A DNA stretch of 50,736 bases from QZLE01 sp033852135 (GTDB lineage: Bacteria; Pseudomonadota; Gammaproteobacteria; QZLD01), in contig JAWSVB010000002.1 in assembly GCA_033852135.1 (NCBI GenBank), positions 1 through 50,736 of the forward strand, in the 5' to 3' direction. The notes under the pieces were generated by a model. It had not been told where the DNA came from, made no database searches, and saw only the letters and a list, made by a program, of their open reading frames with translations. Both the position numbers and the translations under genes were made by a program. How positions within the stretch are numbered: position 1 is the stretch's first letter; every line of letters starts with the position of its first letter. Positions 31,789 through 41,651 of the stretch are shown piece after piece.

Positions 31789-34632
31789 ATGGATACTATT
31801 AAAATACGAGGTGCACGCACCCATAACCTTAAGAATGTCGATATAGACATCCCTCGAGACAAATTAATAGTTATCACTGGACTATCAGGGTCAGGAAAAT
31901 CCTCTCTCGCATTTGATACCATCTATGCAGAAGGGCAACGTCGCTATGTTGAATCACTTTCAGCTTATGCACGTCAGTTTCTTTCAATGATGGAAAAACC
32001 AGATGTTGACCACATAGAGGGGCTGTCTCCAGCTATCTCTATCGAGCAAAAATCCACATCCCACAACCCAAGGTCAACCGTAGGAACAATCACCGAGATC
32101 TATGATTACCTACGTTTACTATATGCTCGCACCGGGATACCAAGATGCCCAATCCACAACCATGAACTAAATGCCCAAACCATCAGCCAGATGGTGGATA
32201 AAATTATGGAACTGGAAGATGGATCAAAAATCATGATCCTTGCCCCAGTTGTTAATGAGCGCAAGGGTGAGCATATCCAGCTAATGGACAACCTTAAGGC
32301 ACAAGGATTTATCCGCGCTCGAATTGACGGAGTAATCTATGAATTAGATATACCTCCAACTCTAGAATTACACCAAAAACACACAATAGAAGTTGTTATA
32401 GATCGTCTAAAAATCCGCCAAGATGATGACATAAAAACCAGGTTAGCTGAGTCTATAGAAACAGGGCTAAATCATAGCGAAGGCTTAATTCGGATAGCCT
32501 TCATGGATAGTGAAGAAACTGGCGCTGATGACATCACCTTCTCGGCAAAATTTGCCTGTCCAGAATGTGGATACAGCATCAACGAGCTTGAGCCAAGACT
32601 CTTCTCATTCAATAACCCAGCAGGTGCCTGCCCAACTTGTGATGGGCTTGGTCAAAAACAATTTTTCGATCCAGATATGGTGATAACCAGCAAAAGTATC
32701 AGTATTGCTGGTGGAGCAATCAAACGCTGGGATAAGAAAAATGGATACTATTTCCAGATGCTCCAATCAATTGCCAATCATTATGATTTTGACCTCGACA
32801 CCCCATTTTGTGAACTTCCAGAGAAATTTCAAGAGATCATACTCTATGGCAGTGGCAGCGATAAAATAGACTTCACCTATAACAATGAAAAAGGTCTGCG
32901 CTATAACAAATCCCACCGTTTCGAAGGTGTCATCCCTAATATGGAACGCCGCTTTAGGGAAACCGAATCGAATACAGTGCGAGAAGAACTAGCTAAACAG
33001 ATGAGTACACAAATCTGTCCAGACTGTAATGGTGACCGTCTAAACCTTGGAGCAAGAAATGTCTTCATAGGAGAACATAACCTACCATCTATCACAGCGA
33101 AATCTATTGGTGATGCCCTTACACTATTTGAACAGCTCAACCTAGATGGTAAACGGGGACAGATTGCGGAAAGAATACTCAAAGAGATCAGCAGCAGACT
33201 CGGTTTTCTAGTCAATGTTGGCCTAGATTATTTATCACTTAGCCGCAGTGCTGAAACCCTATCAGGCGGTGAAGCTCAACGTATCCGACTTGCGAGTCAA
33301 ATTGGAGCTGGACTTGTTGGGGTGATGTATGTCCTTGATGAACCATCGATAGGGTTACACCAGAGGGATAACCAACGTCTACTACAAACCCTGTTTCATC
33401 TGCGTGACCTTGGTAATACCGTAATCGTAGTGGAACACGATGAAGAAGCAATTGAATCAGCAGACTTTGTGATTGATATTGGTCCGGGAGCTGGAGTACA
33501 TGGCGGCAACATCGTCTCACACGGTACCCCAAAGCAGATAAAAAACTGTAAAAACTCTATGACCGGAGATTACATATCTGGCCGCAAACAGATTGCAATC
33601 CCGACTGAAAGAGTAAAACCAGATCCAACCAAACAGATTAATATCAAAGGCGCTAGCGGTAACAATCTACGTGATGTCAGCGTAAAGATTCCTGCAGGGG
33701 TTATGACCTGTATAACCGGCGTGTCCGGCTCAGGTAAATCGACCCTCATCAATGACACCCTGTATAAATATGCCGCTAATATTCTCAACAAAGCATCACA
33801 CACTCCATCTCCATGTAAGAAAGTGGAAAACCTAGAGCAGTTCGATAAGATTGTTGATATTGACCAAAGCCCAATTGGTAGGACACCACGCTCCAACCCT
33901 GCGACATATACAGGTCTATTCACCCATATACGCGATCTCTTCTCTGGCACTCAAGAATCAAGATCCCGCGGATACAAACCAGGAAGATTCAGTTTTAATG
34001 TAAAAGGTGGGCGCTGTGAAGCCTGTCAGGGTGATGGCGTAATAAAAGTAGAGATGCATTTCCTGGCCGATATCTACGTCCCATGCGATGTATGTAAAGG
34101 CAAACGCTACAATCGTGAGACTCTAGAAGTACGCTACAAAGGGAAAAACATACACGAAGTACTCGAGATGACAGTAGAGGAAGCCAATCTTTTCTTCCAA
34201 CATATTCCGGTAATCTCCAGAAAACTAGCAACCCTCATGGATGTCGGACTCTCCTATATCACACTCGGTCAAAATGCCACCACCCTATCCGGAGGGGAAG
34301 CGCAAAGAGTAAAACTCTCACGCGAATTATCTAAAAGAGATACCGGCAACACTCTATATATTCTGGATGAACCAACAACAGGGCTTCACTTCCACGACAT
34401 TAAACACCTGTTAGATGTATTAAACCGCCTTAAAGAACACGGCAACACCATCATCATCATTGAACATAACCTAGACGTTATTAAAACTGCAGATTGGATT
34501 ATTGACCTTGGCCCAGAGGGTGGCTCAGGTGGAGGGATGATAATTGCTCAAGGCACACCTGAGGATGTCGCTGCTACCAACGGCTCCTATACTGGTGAAT
34601 TTTTACAAAAAATGTTGAGCACTAATAAGTGA
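31789..34632 (+). CDS. uvrA: excinuclease ABC subunit A
   Basis: Damage-recognition ATPase of nucleotide excision repair, 947 aa. It has two ABC cassettes: Walker A GLSGSGKSSLAFDT near the N-terminus and GVSGSGKSTLIND in the second half. The signature LSGGEAQR occurs twice. Two CxxC pairs form each zinc module (CPECGY...CPTCDG and CEACQG...CDVCKG). No LexA-type site was recognised in the short upstream gap. It is transcribed divergently from pgpA. Confidence 0.98.
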   Translation: MDTIKIRGARTHNLKNVDIDIPRDKLIVITGLSGSGKSSLAFDTIYAEGQRRYVESLSAYARQFLSMMEKPDVDHIEGLSPAISIEQKSTSHNPRSTVGTITEIYDYLRLLYARTGIPRCPIHNHELNAQTISQMVDKIMELEDGSKIMILAPVVNERKGEHIQLMDNLKAQGFIRARIDGVIYELDIPPTLELHQKHTIEVVIDRLKIRQDDDIKTRLAESIETGLNHSEGLIRIAFMDSEETGADDITFSAKFACPECGYSINELEPRLFSFNNPAGACPTCDGLGQKQFFDPDMVITSKSISIAGGAIKRWDKKNGYYFQMLQSIANHYDFDLDTPFCELPEKFQEIILYGSGSDKIDFTYNNEKGLRYNKSHRFEGVIPNMERRFRETESNTVREELAKQMSTQICPDCNGDRLNLGARNVFIGEHNLPSITAKSIGDALTLFEQLNLDGKRGQIAERILKEISSRLGFLVNVGLDYLSLSRSAETLSGGEAQRIRLASQIGAGLVGVMYVLDEPSIGLHQRDNQRLLQTLFHLRDLGNTVIVVEHDEEAIESADFVIDIGPGAGVHGGNIVSHGTPKQIKNCKNSMTGDYISGRKQIAIPTERVKPDPTKQINIKGASGNNLRDVSVKIPAGVMTCITGVSGSGKSTLINDTLYKYAANILNKASHTPSPCKKVENLEQFDKIVDIDQSPIGRTPRSNPATYTGLFTHIRDLFSGTQESRSRGYKPGRFSFNVKGGRCEACQGDGVIKVEMHFLADIYVPCDVCKGKRYNRETLEVRYKGKNIHEVLEMTVEEANLFFQHIPVISRKLATLMDVGLSYITLGQNATTLSGGEAQRVKLSRELSKRDTGNTLYILDEPTTGLHFHDIKHLLDVLNRLKEHGNTIIIIEHNLDVIKTADWIIDLGPEGGSGGGMIIAQGTPEDVAATNGSYTGEFLQKMLSTNK

Positions 34633-34761
34633 TAATCATCGTTATATAGAATTAATCACCATATAAAGTATTTACTGAAAGCATCACTAATTATATTATT
34701 ACTTAGATTAAATCAAGAAGCCGTTGATATTAAAATTTAGAAACAAAGTTGAGGAATACTA

Positions 34762-35226
34762 ATGAGTTTACCTGTAAAAATCGATAGCGCGCTTGAAGCG
34801 CTTCTATTCACAGAAGATGACTGCACAACCTATATAAATAAAAACACTGGAGAAATTGCTTCTGTCAGTGATGAAGAATCAAATTTTGCACATCAGAAAT
34901 TAGATGAAACCACACCTGAGTGGATCGTAGCTGGTATACCTCGCATTAAACTCATACTTGAATCTGAAGATTATTTAGAAATGCCATCTAAATACGACCT
35001 ACATGAAGAAAAAGTTATGGCTCAGTTCTGCGAAACAGTAGAAAAAGAAGATATAAAGAACTATCTACTAAAAACCCTTAGCGGTAACACAGCTACAGAG
35101 AACTTTAATAAATTTGTTGATGAATTTGATCTACATGACTCTTGGGCTTCTCATAGAAAGAATGCCATTAAGCAAATTGCCATAGACTTCTTTACAAAAC
35201 ACTCAATTCCATTCGAAGACAAATAA
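34762..35226 (+). CDS. UPF0158 family protein
   Basis: 154 aa, acidic, cytoplasmic. The C-terminal WASHRKNAIKQIAIDFFTKHSIPFED resembles the conserved end of the UPF0158 family, whose function is unknown. Family identity is from memory of that pattern. GAGG lies 9 bases before the ATG. The thioesterase gene follows after 16 bases, so the two are likely co-transcribed. They are separated from uvrA by 129 bases. Confidence 0.8.
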   Translation: MSLPVKIDSALEALLFTEDDCTTYINKNTGEIASVSDEESNFAHQKLDETTPEWIVAGIPRIKLILESEDYLEMPSKYDLHEEKVMAQFCETVEKEDIKNYLLKTLSGNTATENFNKFVDEFDLHDSWASHRKNAIKQIAIDFFTKHSIPFEDK

Positions 35227-35242
35227 AACTATCGGTGTAAAT

Positions 35243-35641
35243 GTGACCCATATATTAGAGCTAGAAGTGCGTGATTATGAGTGTGATATCCAAGGAGTAG
35301 TTAATAACTCTGTATATCAAAACTATCTTGAGCATGCACGGCATAAATATCTATTAGCGCTGGGAGTCGACTTTGCCGAACTGGCAAGTCAGAATATTAA
35401 TCTTATGGTTATTCGCGCTGAATTAGATTATAAATCTTCTCTGCGACCTGGAGATAAATTTACAATTGAAAGCAATATCATTAGGCTTTCAAAGATTAAA
35501 TTTGCCTTTCAGCAAAATATAATAAATGAAAATGGGAAAAACGTGGTAATTGGAAACATTATTGGAACAGCCCTCAATGAAAGAGGGAGACCATTTATGC
35601 CTACTTTTATTGAAGAGCTTCTTGATCAGGAGCTGGCATAG
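35243..35641 (+). CDS. acyl-CoA thioesterase, 4HBT hotdog family
   Basis: 132 aa. A single hotdog domain with the YbgC/4-hydroxybenzoyl-CoA-thioesterase type active-site helix: DYECDIQGVVNNSVYQNYLEHARHKYL, where the Asp is the likely catalytic residue. The start is GTG. No in-frame ATG lies upstream and the family alignment needs this region; the ribosome binding site is weak (CGGTG). It follows the UPF0158 gene by 16 bases. Its stop codon lies inside the terminator hairpin. Confidence 0.88.
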   Translation: MTHILELEVRDYECDIQGVVNNSVYQNYLEHARHKYLLALGVDFAELASQNINLMVIRAELDYKSSLRPGDKFTIESNIIRLSKIKFAFQQNIINENGKNVVIGNIIGTALNERGRPFMPTFIEELLDQELA

Positions 35642-35650
35642 CCAGCTCCT
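35628..35650 (+). terminator. terminator hairpin overlapping the thioesterase stop codon
   Basis: AGGAGCTGGC and GCCAGCTCCT pair perfectly over 10 bp around ATA, followed by AATTTTA. The upstream arm is coding (residues QELA) and the loop contains the start of the TAG stop. The minus side has no T run. Confidence 0.7.
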
Positions 35651-35678
35651 AATTTTACTATAGCTAGGATAGTTAGTA

Positions 35679-36659
35679 CTAGAGAAGATCCCTGATAATA
35701 TCTCTTTCAGCTAATAGTTCCTTCTCTGAAATTCGCATCATCTTTTCACAGAACTCATTAATTTCAAGCCCTTTAACAATAGAGTAAGCCAACTCACTGT
35801 CACAGGTAACAGGGAATGAATAATAGAGGTCATCAGCAATCCCGTATGGATTACCTGTAGAGTAAACAGCCTTACTTACCCAATCGTTATCATTGGTACC
35901 ATAGTACCATGACTTAAAGTGCTTAATTGTACAAATAGCTGCAGAAACTGTGCTAGACATACCACGCACCCGTAAGATTTCACTACCGCGCTGCTGAACC
36001 CCAGGGATAAACTCGTTTTCATACCAGTCAAAGTCAATTAGATCTGATACCGGCTTCCCCTTAAATAGGGCATGAGAGATATCAGGAAACTGAGTATTAG
36101 AATGATTTCCCCAAATCATGAACTTGGTTATATCGGTAACATGACAGCCAAGCTTACTTGCAAGCATTCCCATTCCACGATTATGATCTAAACGGGTAAG
36201 CGCAGTAAATTGCGAAGGATCTAAGTCTGGAGCATTTTTTGCTGCAATAAGGCAATTAGTATTAGCCGGATTTCCGACAACTACAACCCTTACATCGGGG
36301 TTTGCATAATCATTTAACGCCTTGCCCTGAGCAGGAAATATCTTCCCGTTAGCCTCTAGCAGATCTCTTCTCTCCATCCCCTTCCTACGCGGAAATGCTC
36401 CAATAAGAAACGCTACATCGACATCTGCAAAAGCTTCATCAATTTCTGTAGTTACAACTACATCTTTTAGAAGAGGGAAAGCACAGTCACCCAACTCCAT
36501 CATCTCACCTTTAAGGTCAGGTAAGGTATTTTCAATATCATATAAGTGGAGAATTACAGGCTGCTGCAAACCAAATAGGTCACCAGCTGCAACACGGTAA
36601 ACTAAAGATGAACCAACGTGCCCAGCGGCACCAGTGATCAGGACCCTCATTGGCTTCAT
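35679..36659 (-). CDS. mdh: malate dehydrogenase
   Basis: NAD-dependent oxidation of malate to oxaloacetate in the TCA cycle. At 326 aa, it has the N-terminal Rossmann motif VLITGAAGHVGSSL and the substrate-binding FPRRKGMERRDLL. VGNPANTNC, LTRLDHNRG and the catalytic histidine motif WGNHSNTQFPD follow. This pattern belongs to the cytosolic-type (type 2) malate dehydrogenases, not the E. coli type. AGGAG lies just before the ATG. It stands alone after the ribosomal cluster terminator. Confidence 0.95.
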   Translation of the reverse strand: MKPMRVLITGAAGHVGSSLVYRVAAGDLFGLQQPVILHLYDIENTLPDLKGEMMELGDCAFPLLKDVVVTTEIDEAFADVDVAFLIGAFPRRKGMERRDLLEANGKIFPAQGKALNDYANPDVRVVVVGNPANTNCLIAAKNAPDLDPSQFTALTRLDHNRGMGMLASKLGCHVTDITKFMIWGNHSNTQFPDISHALFKGKPVSDLIDFDWYENEFIPGVQQRGSEILRVRGMSSTVSAAICTIKHFKSWYYGTNDNDWVSKAVYSTGNPYGIADDLYYSFPVTCDSELAYSIVKGLEINEFCEKMMRISEKELLAERDIIRDLL

Positions 36660-36695
36660 ATTATCTCCTTTTTATATCAGGTATGCACATACATG

Positions 36696-36721
36696 AAAAA
36701 ACCGGGCAATGCCCGGTTTTT
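36696..36721 (-). terminator. terminator at the end of the ribosomal gene cluster
   Basis: CCGGGC and GCCCGG around AAT, flanked by six A and five T, so the stem extends through A-T pairs and both strands get a U run. It lies 22 bases past rplQ and would end the S10-spc-alpha transcript. Confidence 0.9.
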
Positions 36722-36742
36722 CAGTCATAAAATGACTATGAC

Positions 36743-37144
36743 TTAATCTTCATCATCCTCGAAGTCATCATCTTCAACGATTTCGATTGGACGATCAACA
36801 AGCTCTACGAAAGCCATTGGTGCTTTATCTCCAGGACGGAAACCGCACTTGAGAATTCTTAGATATCCACCTGGACGTTCTAAGTATCTAGGACCAAGGG
36901 TTTCAAAAAGCTTTTTAACAGCTTCTTTACTTCTTAATCTAGAGAAAGCTAATCTTCTTGAAGCTACTGAATCAGTTTTAGCAAGAGTAATCAATGGTTC
37001 AACATGTCTTCTAAGTTCTTTTGCCTTAGGTAGAGTAGTCTTAATCAATTCGCACTCGATCAAAGAAGCACTCATGTTTTTGAACATTGCTTTTCTATGT
37101 GAACTATTTCTATTTAGCTTACGTCCTGATTTACGATGACGCAT
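36743..37144 (-). CDS. rplQ: 50S ribosomal protein L17
   Basis: Large-subunit protein near the exit tunnel. The protein is 133 aa. It starts MRHRKSGRKLNRNSSHRKAM, as in all L17. The C-terminal acidic tail (EIVEDDDFEDDED) extends beyond the conserved core. It is the last gene of the cluster, 40 bases after rpoA, as in the standard alpha operon. Confidence 0.98.
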   Translation of the reverse strand: MRHRKSGRKLNRNSSHRKAMFKNMSASLIECELIKTTLPKAKELRRHVEPLITLAKTDSVASRRLAFSRLRSKEAVKKLFETLGPRYLERPGGYLRILKCGFRPGDKAPMAFVELVDRPIEIVEDDDFEDDED

Positions 37145-37184
37145 AATAAAATTCCTTAAACAATACTAACTTTTATAAACTGAC

Positions 37185-38186
37185 CTACGCTGACTTCTTA
37201 TCTGAACCAGCAAGGATTGATGGAGGCCAATTTTCTAAACGCATACCTAGAGAAAGACCATGAGAAGCAAGAACATCTTTAATCTCAGTTAGTGATTTCT
37301 TACCAAGATTAGGAGTTTTAAGCAACTCAACTTCTGTACGCTGAACTAGATCTCCAATAAAGTGGATAGTTTCTGCCTTAATACAATTAGCTGATCTTAC
37401 AGTTAACTCTAGATCATCAACTGGTCTAAGCAGAATAGGATCAATATCTGGTTCCTCTTCCACAGGCTCTTCTTCAACATTACTCTTCAGGTCAACAAAT
37501 ACGCATATTTGACCATGAAGTACACCAGCAGCTTGCCTAATAGCCTCTTCAGGATCAATGGCTCCGTTGGTTTTAAGATCGATAACAAGCTTATCAAGAT
37601 CAGTACGCTGCTCAACACGAGCTCTTTCAACATCAAAAGAAACACGCTTAACAGGACTGAATGATGAATCAACTTGCAGACAACCAATTGGTCTTTCGTC
37701 ATCTTCACTTAAAGTTCTGGTGTTCGCTGGTTCATAACCGCGGCCCTGACGAACCTTTAGTTTCATCTCAAGCTTGCCACCTTTAGTAAGATTAGCAATC
37801 ACAAGATCTGGGTTATAAATCTCAACATCATGATCTGTTACAATATCTCCAGCTGTCACAGCACCAAGGCCAGACTTAGAAAGAGTTAGAGTAGCCTCTG
37901 TTTTAGTGTGCAAGCGAATTGCTAAACCTTTAAGGTTTAGTAATATCTCAGCAACATCCTCTTGAACACCTTCTATAGCCGAGTATTCGTGAAGAACACC
38001 ATCAATCTCAACTTCAACAACGGCGTAACCGATCATTGAAGAGAGAAGAATTCTTCTCAAAGCAGTTCCAAGAGTATGACCAAAACCACGCTCTAAAGGC
38101 TCTAAAGTAACCTTAGAGTGGTTTAGACCAACTTCTTGAACATCGACAAGTCTTGGTTTTAAAAATTCAGTAGGTTTACCCTGCAT
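37185..38186 (-). CDS. rpoA: DNA-directed RNA polymerase subunit alpha
   Basis: Assembly platform of RNA polymerase, 333 aa. The N-terminal domain has the conserved GFGHTLGTALRRILLSSMIG. The C-terminal domain (about 250-325) has ELTVRSANCIKAETIHFIGDL and LGKKSLTEIKDVLASHGLSLGM, which contact UP elements and activators. It lies between rpsD and rplQ. Confidence 0.98.
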   Translation of the reverse strand: MQGKPTEFLKPRLVDVQEVGLNHSKVTLEPLERGFGHTLGTALRRILLSSMIGYAVVEVEIDGVLHEYSAIEGVQEDVAEILLNLKGLAIRLHTKTEATLTLSKSGLGAVTAGDIVTDHDVEIYNPDLVIANLTKGGKLEMKLKVRQGRGYEPANTRTLSEDDERPIGCLQVDSSFSPVKRVSFDVERARVEQRTDLDKLVIDLKTNGAIDPEEAIRQAAGVLHGQICVFVDLKSNVEEEPVEEEPDIDPILLRPVDDLELTVRSANCIKAETIHFIGDLVQRTEVELLKTPNLGKKSLTEIKDVLASHGLSLGMRLENWPPSILAGSDKKSA

Positions 38187-38207
38187 GAAAACAAATCTCC
38201 GTTAGAA

Positions 38208-38831
38208 TTACTTAGAATACAGCTCGACTACCAGGTTCTCATTGATATCTGGCGGTAGATCAGATCTTTCTGGGCATGATTTAAACACACCTTCAAATTT
38301 CTTAGAATCTACTTCTAGCCATTCAGCAAATCCTTTCTGCTGACAAATATCCATAGCTGCTTTAACACGAAGCTGCTTGCTGGATTTCTCTGTAACAGCA
38401 ATCACATCACCAGCCTTAACTTGAAAAGAAGGGATGTTGCAAATTCTGCCATTAACAAGGATAGACTTATGACTTACAAGCTGTCTCGATTCGGCTCTGG
38501 TTGAACCATAACCCATGCGATAAACAACATTATCTAAACGTGATTCTAGAAGCTGCAGTAGTATTTCACCTGTAGCACCTTTCTTAGAAGATGCTTTTTT
38601 GAAATAGTTACGGAACTGCTTTTCAAGCACCCCATAAACTCTACGTAGCTTCTGCTTTTCACGTAGCTGTAGACCATAATCTGTAGGTCTGCCACGGCGC
38701 TGACCACCTGTTGAACCAGGTACAGAGTCAAGCTTACACTTTGATTCAAGCGGTCTTACACCACTCTTCAAGAAAAGGTCTACACCCTCTCTTCTCGATA
38801 ATTTACACTTTGGACCAATATATCTAGCCAT
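38208..38831 (-). CDS. rpsD: 30S ribosomal protein S4
   Basis: Primary 16S rRNA binder and, in E. coli, the repressor of the alpha operon. The protein is 207 aa with the S4 RNA-binding domain at LESRLDNVVYRMGYGSTRAESRQLVSHKSILVNG. It lacks the zinc-binding cysteine cluster of some S4 proteins (a C-minus form). It lies 17 bases after rpsK. Confidence 0.98.
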   Translation of the reverse strand: MARYIGPKCKLSRREGVDLFLKSGVRPLESKCKLDSVPGSTGGQRRGRPTDYGLQLREKQKLRRVYGVLEKQFRNYFKKASSKKGATGEILLQLLESRLDNVVYRMGYGSTRAESRQLVSHKSILVNGRICNIPSFQVKAGDVIAVTEKSSKQLRVKAAMDICQQKGFAEWLEVDSKKFEGVFKSCPERSDLPPDINENLVVELYSK

Positions 38832-38848
38832 TACTCAATATCTCCAGC

Positions 38849-39238
38849 CTAGACGCGACGTTTCTTAGATGGGCGACAGCCATTATGAGGAATCGGTGTT
38901 ACGTCACTAATGTTAGTAATTTTAAAACCGATATTATGAAGAGCTCTTACAGCAGACTCACGACCAGGACCAGGCCCTTTAACAAGTACTTCAAGGTTCT
39001 TCATGCCAAACTCTTTAGCCACATTACCAGCTCTTTCTGATGCAACCTGCGCAGCAAAAGGAGTGCTTTTTCTTGAACCTCTAAAGCCTGAGCCACCTGC
39101 AGTAGCCCAACATAGGGCATTACCTTGTCTATCACTAATAGTGATAATTGTGTTATTAAAAGAGGCATGGATATGAGCTACGCCATCCACAACCGTCTTT
39201 TTTACTTTCTTTCTAGTACGTCCAGCTGATTTCGCCAT
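38849..39238 (-). CDS. rpsK: 30S ribosomal protein S11
   Basis: Platform protein near the mRNA exit. The protein is 129 aa, with HIHASFNNTIITISDRQGN and the C-terminal DVTPIPHNGCRPSKKRRV typical of S11. It is third in the rpmJ-rpsM-rpsK-rpsD-rpoA-rplQ run. Confidence 0.98.
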   Translation of the reverse strand: MAKSAGRTRKKVKKTVVDGVAHIHASFNNTIITISDRQGNALCWATAGGSGFRGSRKSTPFAAQVASERAGNVAKEFGMKNLEVLVKGPGPGRESAVRALHNIGFKITNISDVTPIPHNGCRPSKKRRV

Positions 39239-39276
39239 TTTATCTACCAGTTAAAAAATTAAAATTACAATACAAA

Positions 39277-39633
39277 TTACTTCTTAATAGGACGACGAGG
39301 TCCTTTACGAGTTCTTGCATTAGTACGAGTTCTCTGACCACGCAAAGGTAAACCTCTGCGATGTCTAATTCCTCTGTAGCAACCAAGATCCATAAGTCTC
39401 TTGATGTTCATTGTGACTTCACGTCGCAAATCACCTTCTACAAGAAAGTTAGAAACTTCGTTACGTATGGCATCTACTTGCTCTTCAGTAAGATCTTTGA
39501 TCTTAATTGAAGGCTCTACTTTAGCTGCTGAGCAAATGCTCTTAGCTCTGGTACTTCCAATACCGTAAATAGATGTTAATGCAATTACTGCATGTTTATT
39601 TATAGGAACGTTAACGCCTGCAATACGGGCCAT
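39277..39633 (-). CDS. rpsM: 30S ribosomal protein S13
   Basis: Head protein that contacts the P-site tRNA and L5. The protein is 118 aa. It begins MARIAGVNVPINKHAVIALTSIYGIG and ends in the basic tail TRTNARTRKGPRRPIKK. It lies between rpmJ and rpsK. Confidence 0.98.
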   Translation of the reverse strand: MARIAGVNVPINKHAVIALTSIYGIGSTRAKSICSAAKVEPSIKIKDLTEEQVDAIRNEVSNFLVEGDLRREVTMNIKRLMDLGCYRGIRHRRGLPLRGQRTRTNARTRKGPRRPIKK

Positions 39634-39662
39634 CGTTTATGTCTCCCAGACCGAAAAAAATA

Positions 39663-39776
39663 TTAACCTTGTCTTTGTTTATGTCGCTTTTCTTTGCAGA
39701 TAACTCTTACAACACCATTACGGCGTACTATCTTACAATTGCGGCAAATCTTCTTTACTGAGGCTTGAACCTTCAT
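39663..39776 (-). CDS. rpmJ: 50S ribosomal protein L36
   Basis: A short gene of 37 codons plus stop, reading MKVQASVKKICRNCKIVRR and ending CKEKRHKQRQG. The zinc ligands Cys11, Cys14, Cys27 and His32 are kept, so this is the zinc-binding (C-plus) form. It lies between secY and rpsM, its standard place. Confidence 0.97.
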   Translation of the reverse strand: MKVQASVKKICRNCKIVRRNGVVRVICKEKRHKQRQG

Positions 39777-39863
39777 CTCAAACTCCAAAATACTTTTAGA
39801 AAAAGCGCGTTATATTACCAAAAAAAAAATAGAAATGGGAGATTATTTAAAAAATAATCAAAA

Positions 39864-41213
39864 TCATTTCTTAGTTGAACCAGCCTTACCTTTAGTCTTC
39901 AAATTAGACTTGTCAAGCAGACTGTCATATTGATGCGACATTAAATGCGCCTGTACTTGCGCCATGAAGTCCATGACAACAACTACAATAATAAGCAGCG
40001 ATGTTCCGCCAAAGTAGAACTGAACATCTAAGCCCATTCTAAGAAACTCTGGTAGTAGGCAAACTAGGGTAATATAAATAGCGCCAACCAAAGTTAATCT
40101 AGATAGAATTCCATCAATATACTTTGCAGTATTCTCACCAGGACGAATACCAGGTACAAATGCACCAGATTTTTTCAAGTTATCTGCAGTCTCTTTTGAA
40201 TTAAACATCATAGCTGTATAAAAGAAACAGAAAAAGATGATACCTGCAGAATAAAATAAGATATAAAGCGGTTGCCCAGGGGCAATCTTTTGCGTTATAT
40301 CACCAAGCCATTGCATACCTTCGGTATTAGCAAAGAAATTTGCAATAGTGGTTGGGAATAATACTATAGCTGAGGCAAAGATTGGAGGGATAACTCCAGC
40401 CATATTCAGCTTTAATGGTAGATGAGTACTTTGAGCTGCATACATCTTTCTACCCTGTTGCCGTTTTGCATAATTAACAACTATGCGACGCTGACCGCGC
40501 TCGACAAAGATAACAAAAGCAACAACACCAACTGCAATAGCTAGTAATACAAATAGTGTAAGCACACTCATATCACCATCAGCAGTTTTACGTAAAACTG
40601 ATCCAACTGCTCCAGGTAAACCAGCAACGATACCAGCGAAGATAATCATAGAGATACCGTTACCAATACCCCTTTCAGTCACCTGCTCACCGAGCCACAT
40701 AAGGAACATTGTTCCAGTAACTAATGTTATACATCCAACTAAAATGAACTGCATCTTAGACACATATACCATTTGCGGATTGTATAGTGCCAAGCACATA
40801 CCGATAGACTGAAAAACTGCAAGAACAATAGTAAAATACCTAGTGTATTGCGTGATCTTATGCTTTCCAGCTTGCCCCTCTTTGCTTAATTGCTCAAGAG
40901 AAGGGACAACTTTTGTCATCAACTGAATAATAATCGATGCCGAAATGTAAGGCATGATACCAAGGGCAAAAACACTCAGACGCTTCAATGCTCCACCGCC
41001 AAACATATCGAACATATCGATAATTCCTTTTGGCTGCTGCTTGAACATATCTGCTAGGGCTGCTGGGTTAATCCCAGGAATTGTCAAATGAGCCCCAAGC
41101 CTGAAAACAACTATAGCAATTACGAGAAATATTAGGCGCTGCTTAACTTCTTTAAGACGCCCTTCATTAAACACGGTCCCTGCTGCTTGAGCTGTAATAT
41201 TATTTTTAGCCAC
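39864..41213 (-). CDS. secY: protein translocase subunit SecY
   Basis: Channel subunit of the Sec translocon in the inner membrane. The protein is 449 aa with ten predicted membrane helices. Conserved stretches include LGIMPYISASIIIQLMT and VERGQRRIVVNYAKRQQGRKMY. The plug and cytosolic loop regions look normal. It starts 2 bases after the rplO stop and is the last gene of the spc part before rpmJ. Confidence 0.98.
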   Translation of the reverse strand: MAKNNITAQAAGTVFNEGRLKEVKQRLIFLVIAIVVFRLGAHLTIPGINPAALADMFKQQPKGIIDMFDMFGGGALKRLSVFALGIMPYISASIIIQLMTKVVPSLEQLSKEGQAGKHKITQYTRYFTIVLAVFQSIGMCLALYNPQMVYVSKMQFILVGCITLVTGTMFLMWLGEQVTERGIGNGISMIIFAGIVAGLPGAVGSVLRKTADGDMSVLTLFVLLAIAVGVVAFVIFVERGQRRIVVNYAKRQQGRKMYAAQSTHLPLKLNMAGVIPPIFASAIVLFPTTIANFFANTEGMQWLGDITQKIAPGQPLYILFYSAGIIFFCFFYTAMMFNSKETADNLKKSGAFVPGIRPGENTAKYIDGILSRLTLVGAIYITLVCLLPEFLRMGLDVQFYFGGTSLLIIVVVVMDFMAQVQAHLMSHQYDSLLDKSNLKTKGKAGSTKK

Positions 41214-41215
41214 TT

Positions 41216-41650
41216 TTATTCTTCTACCTTTCCGCCTGCAGCTTCAATCGCTTCTTTAGCACCTTTACTAACAGCAAGGCCTTTAACAGTGATCGCGCCA
41301 GCAACAGTTCCTGACAAATATACTTTTACAGTTTTAACGTTTTTCTTAACAACGCCAACTGCTTTCAGAGCCTCAAGATCTACAATCTCAGCAGAAACCT
41401 GTGCTAAATCACAAAGTCTAACTTTAGCTGCTGTAGTAGAAACTCTTGAAGAGAAACCAACTTTAGGTAGTCTTTTCTGGATAGGCATCTGCCCACCTTC
41501 AAACCCTACTTTATGATAACCACCGGAACGAGAATGTTGACCTTTATGACCACGGCCACAAGTCTTACCAAATCCGCTACCAATTCCTCTACCAACTCTT
41601 TTAGAGTTTTGCTTACTGCCTGCAGCAGGCTTTATACTATTTAAACGCAT
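41216..41650 (-). CDS. rplO: 50S ribosomal protein L15
   Basis: Early assembly protein of the large subunit. The protein is 144 aa from the ATG at 41650, beginning MRLNSIKPAAGSKQNSKRVG. A longer frame upstream overlaps rpmD and is not the real start. GAGGAAG, inside the end of rpmD, is the ribosome binding site. The GRGHKGQHSRSGG motif is present. Confidence 0.98.
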   Translation of the reverse strand: MRLNSIKPAAGSKQNSKRVGRGIGSGFGKTCGRGHKGQHSRSGGYHKVGFEGGQMPIQKRLPKVGFSSRVSTTAAKVRLCDLAQVSAEIVDLEALKAVGVVKKNVKTVKVYLSGTVAGAITVKGLAVSKGAKEAIEAAGGKVEE

Positions 41651-41651
41651 T

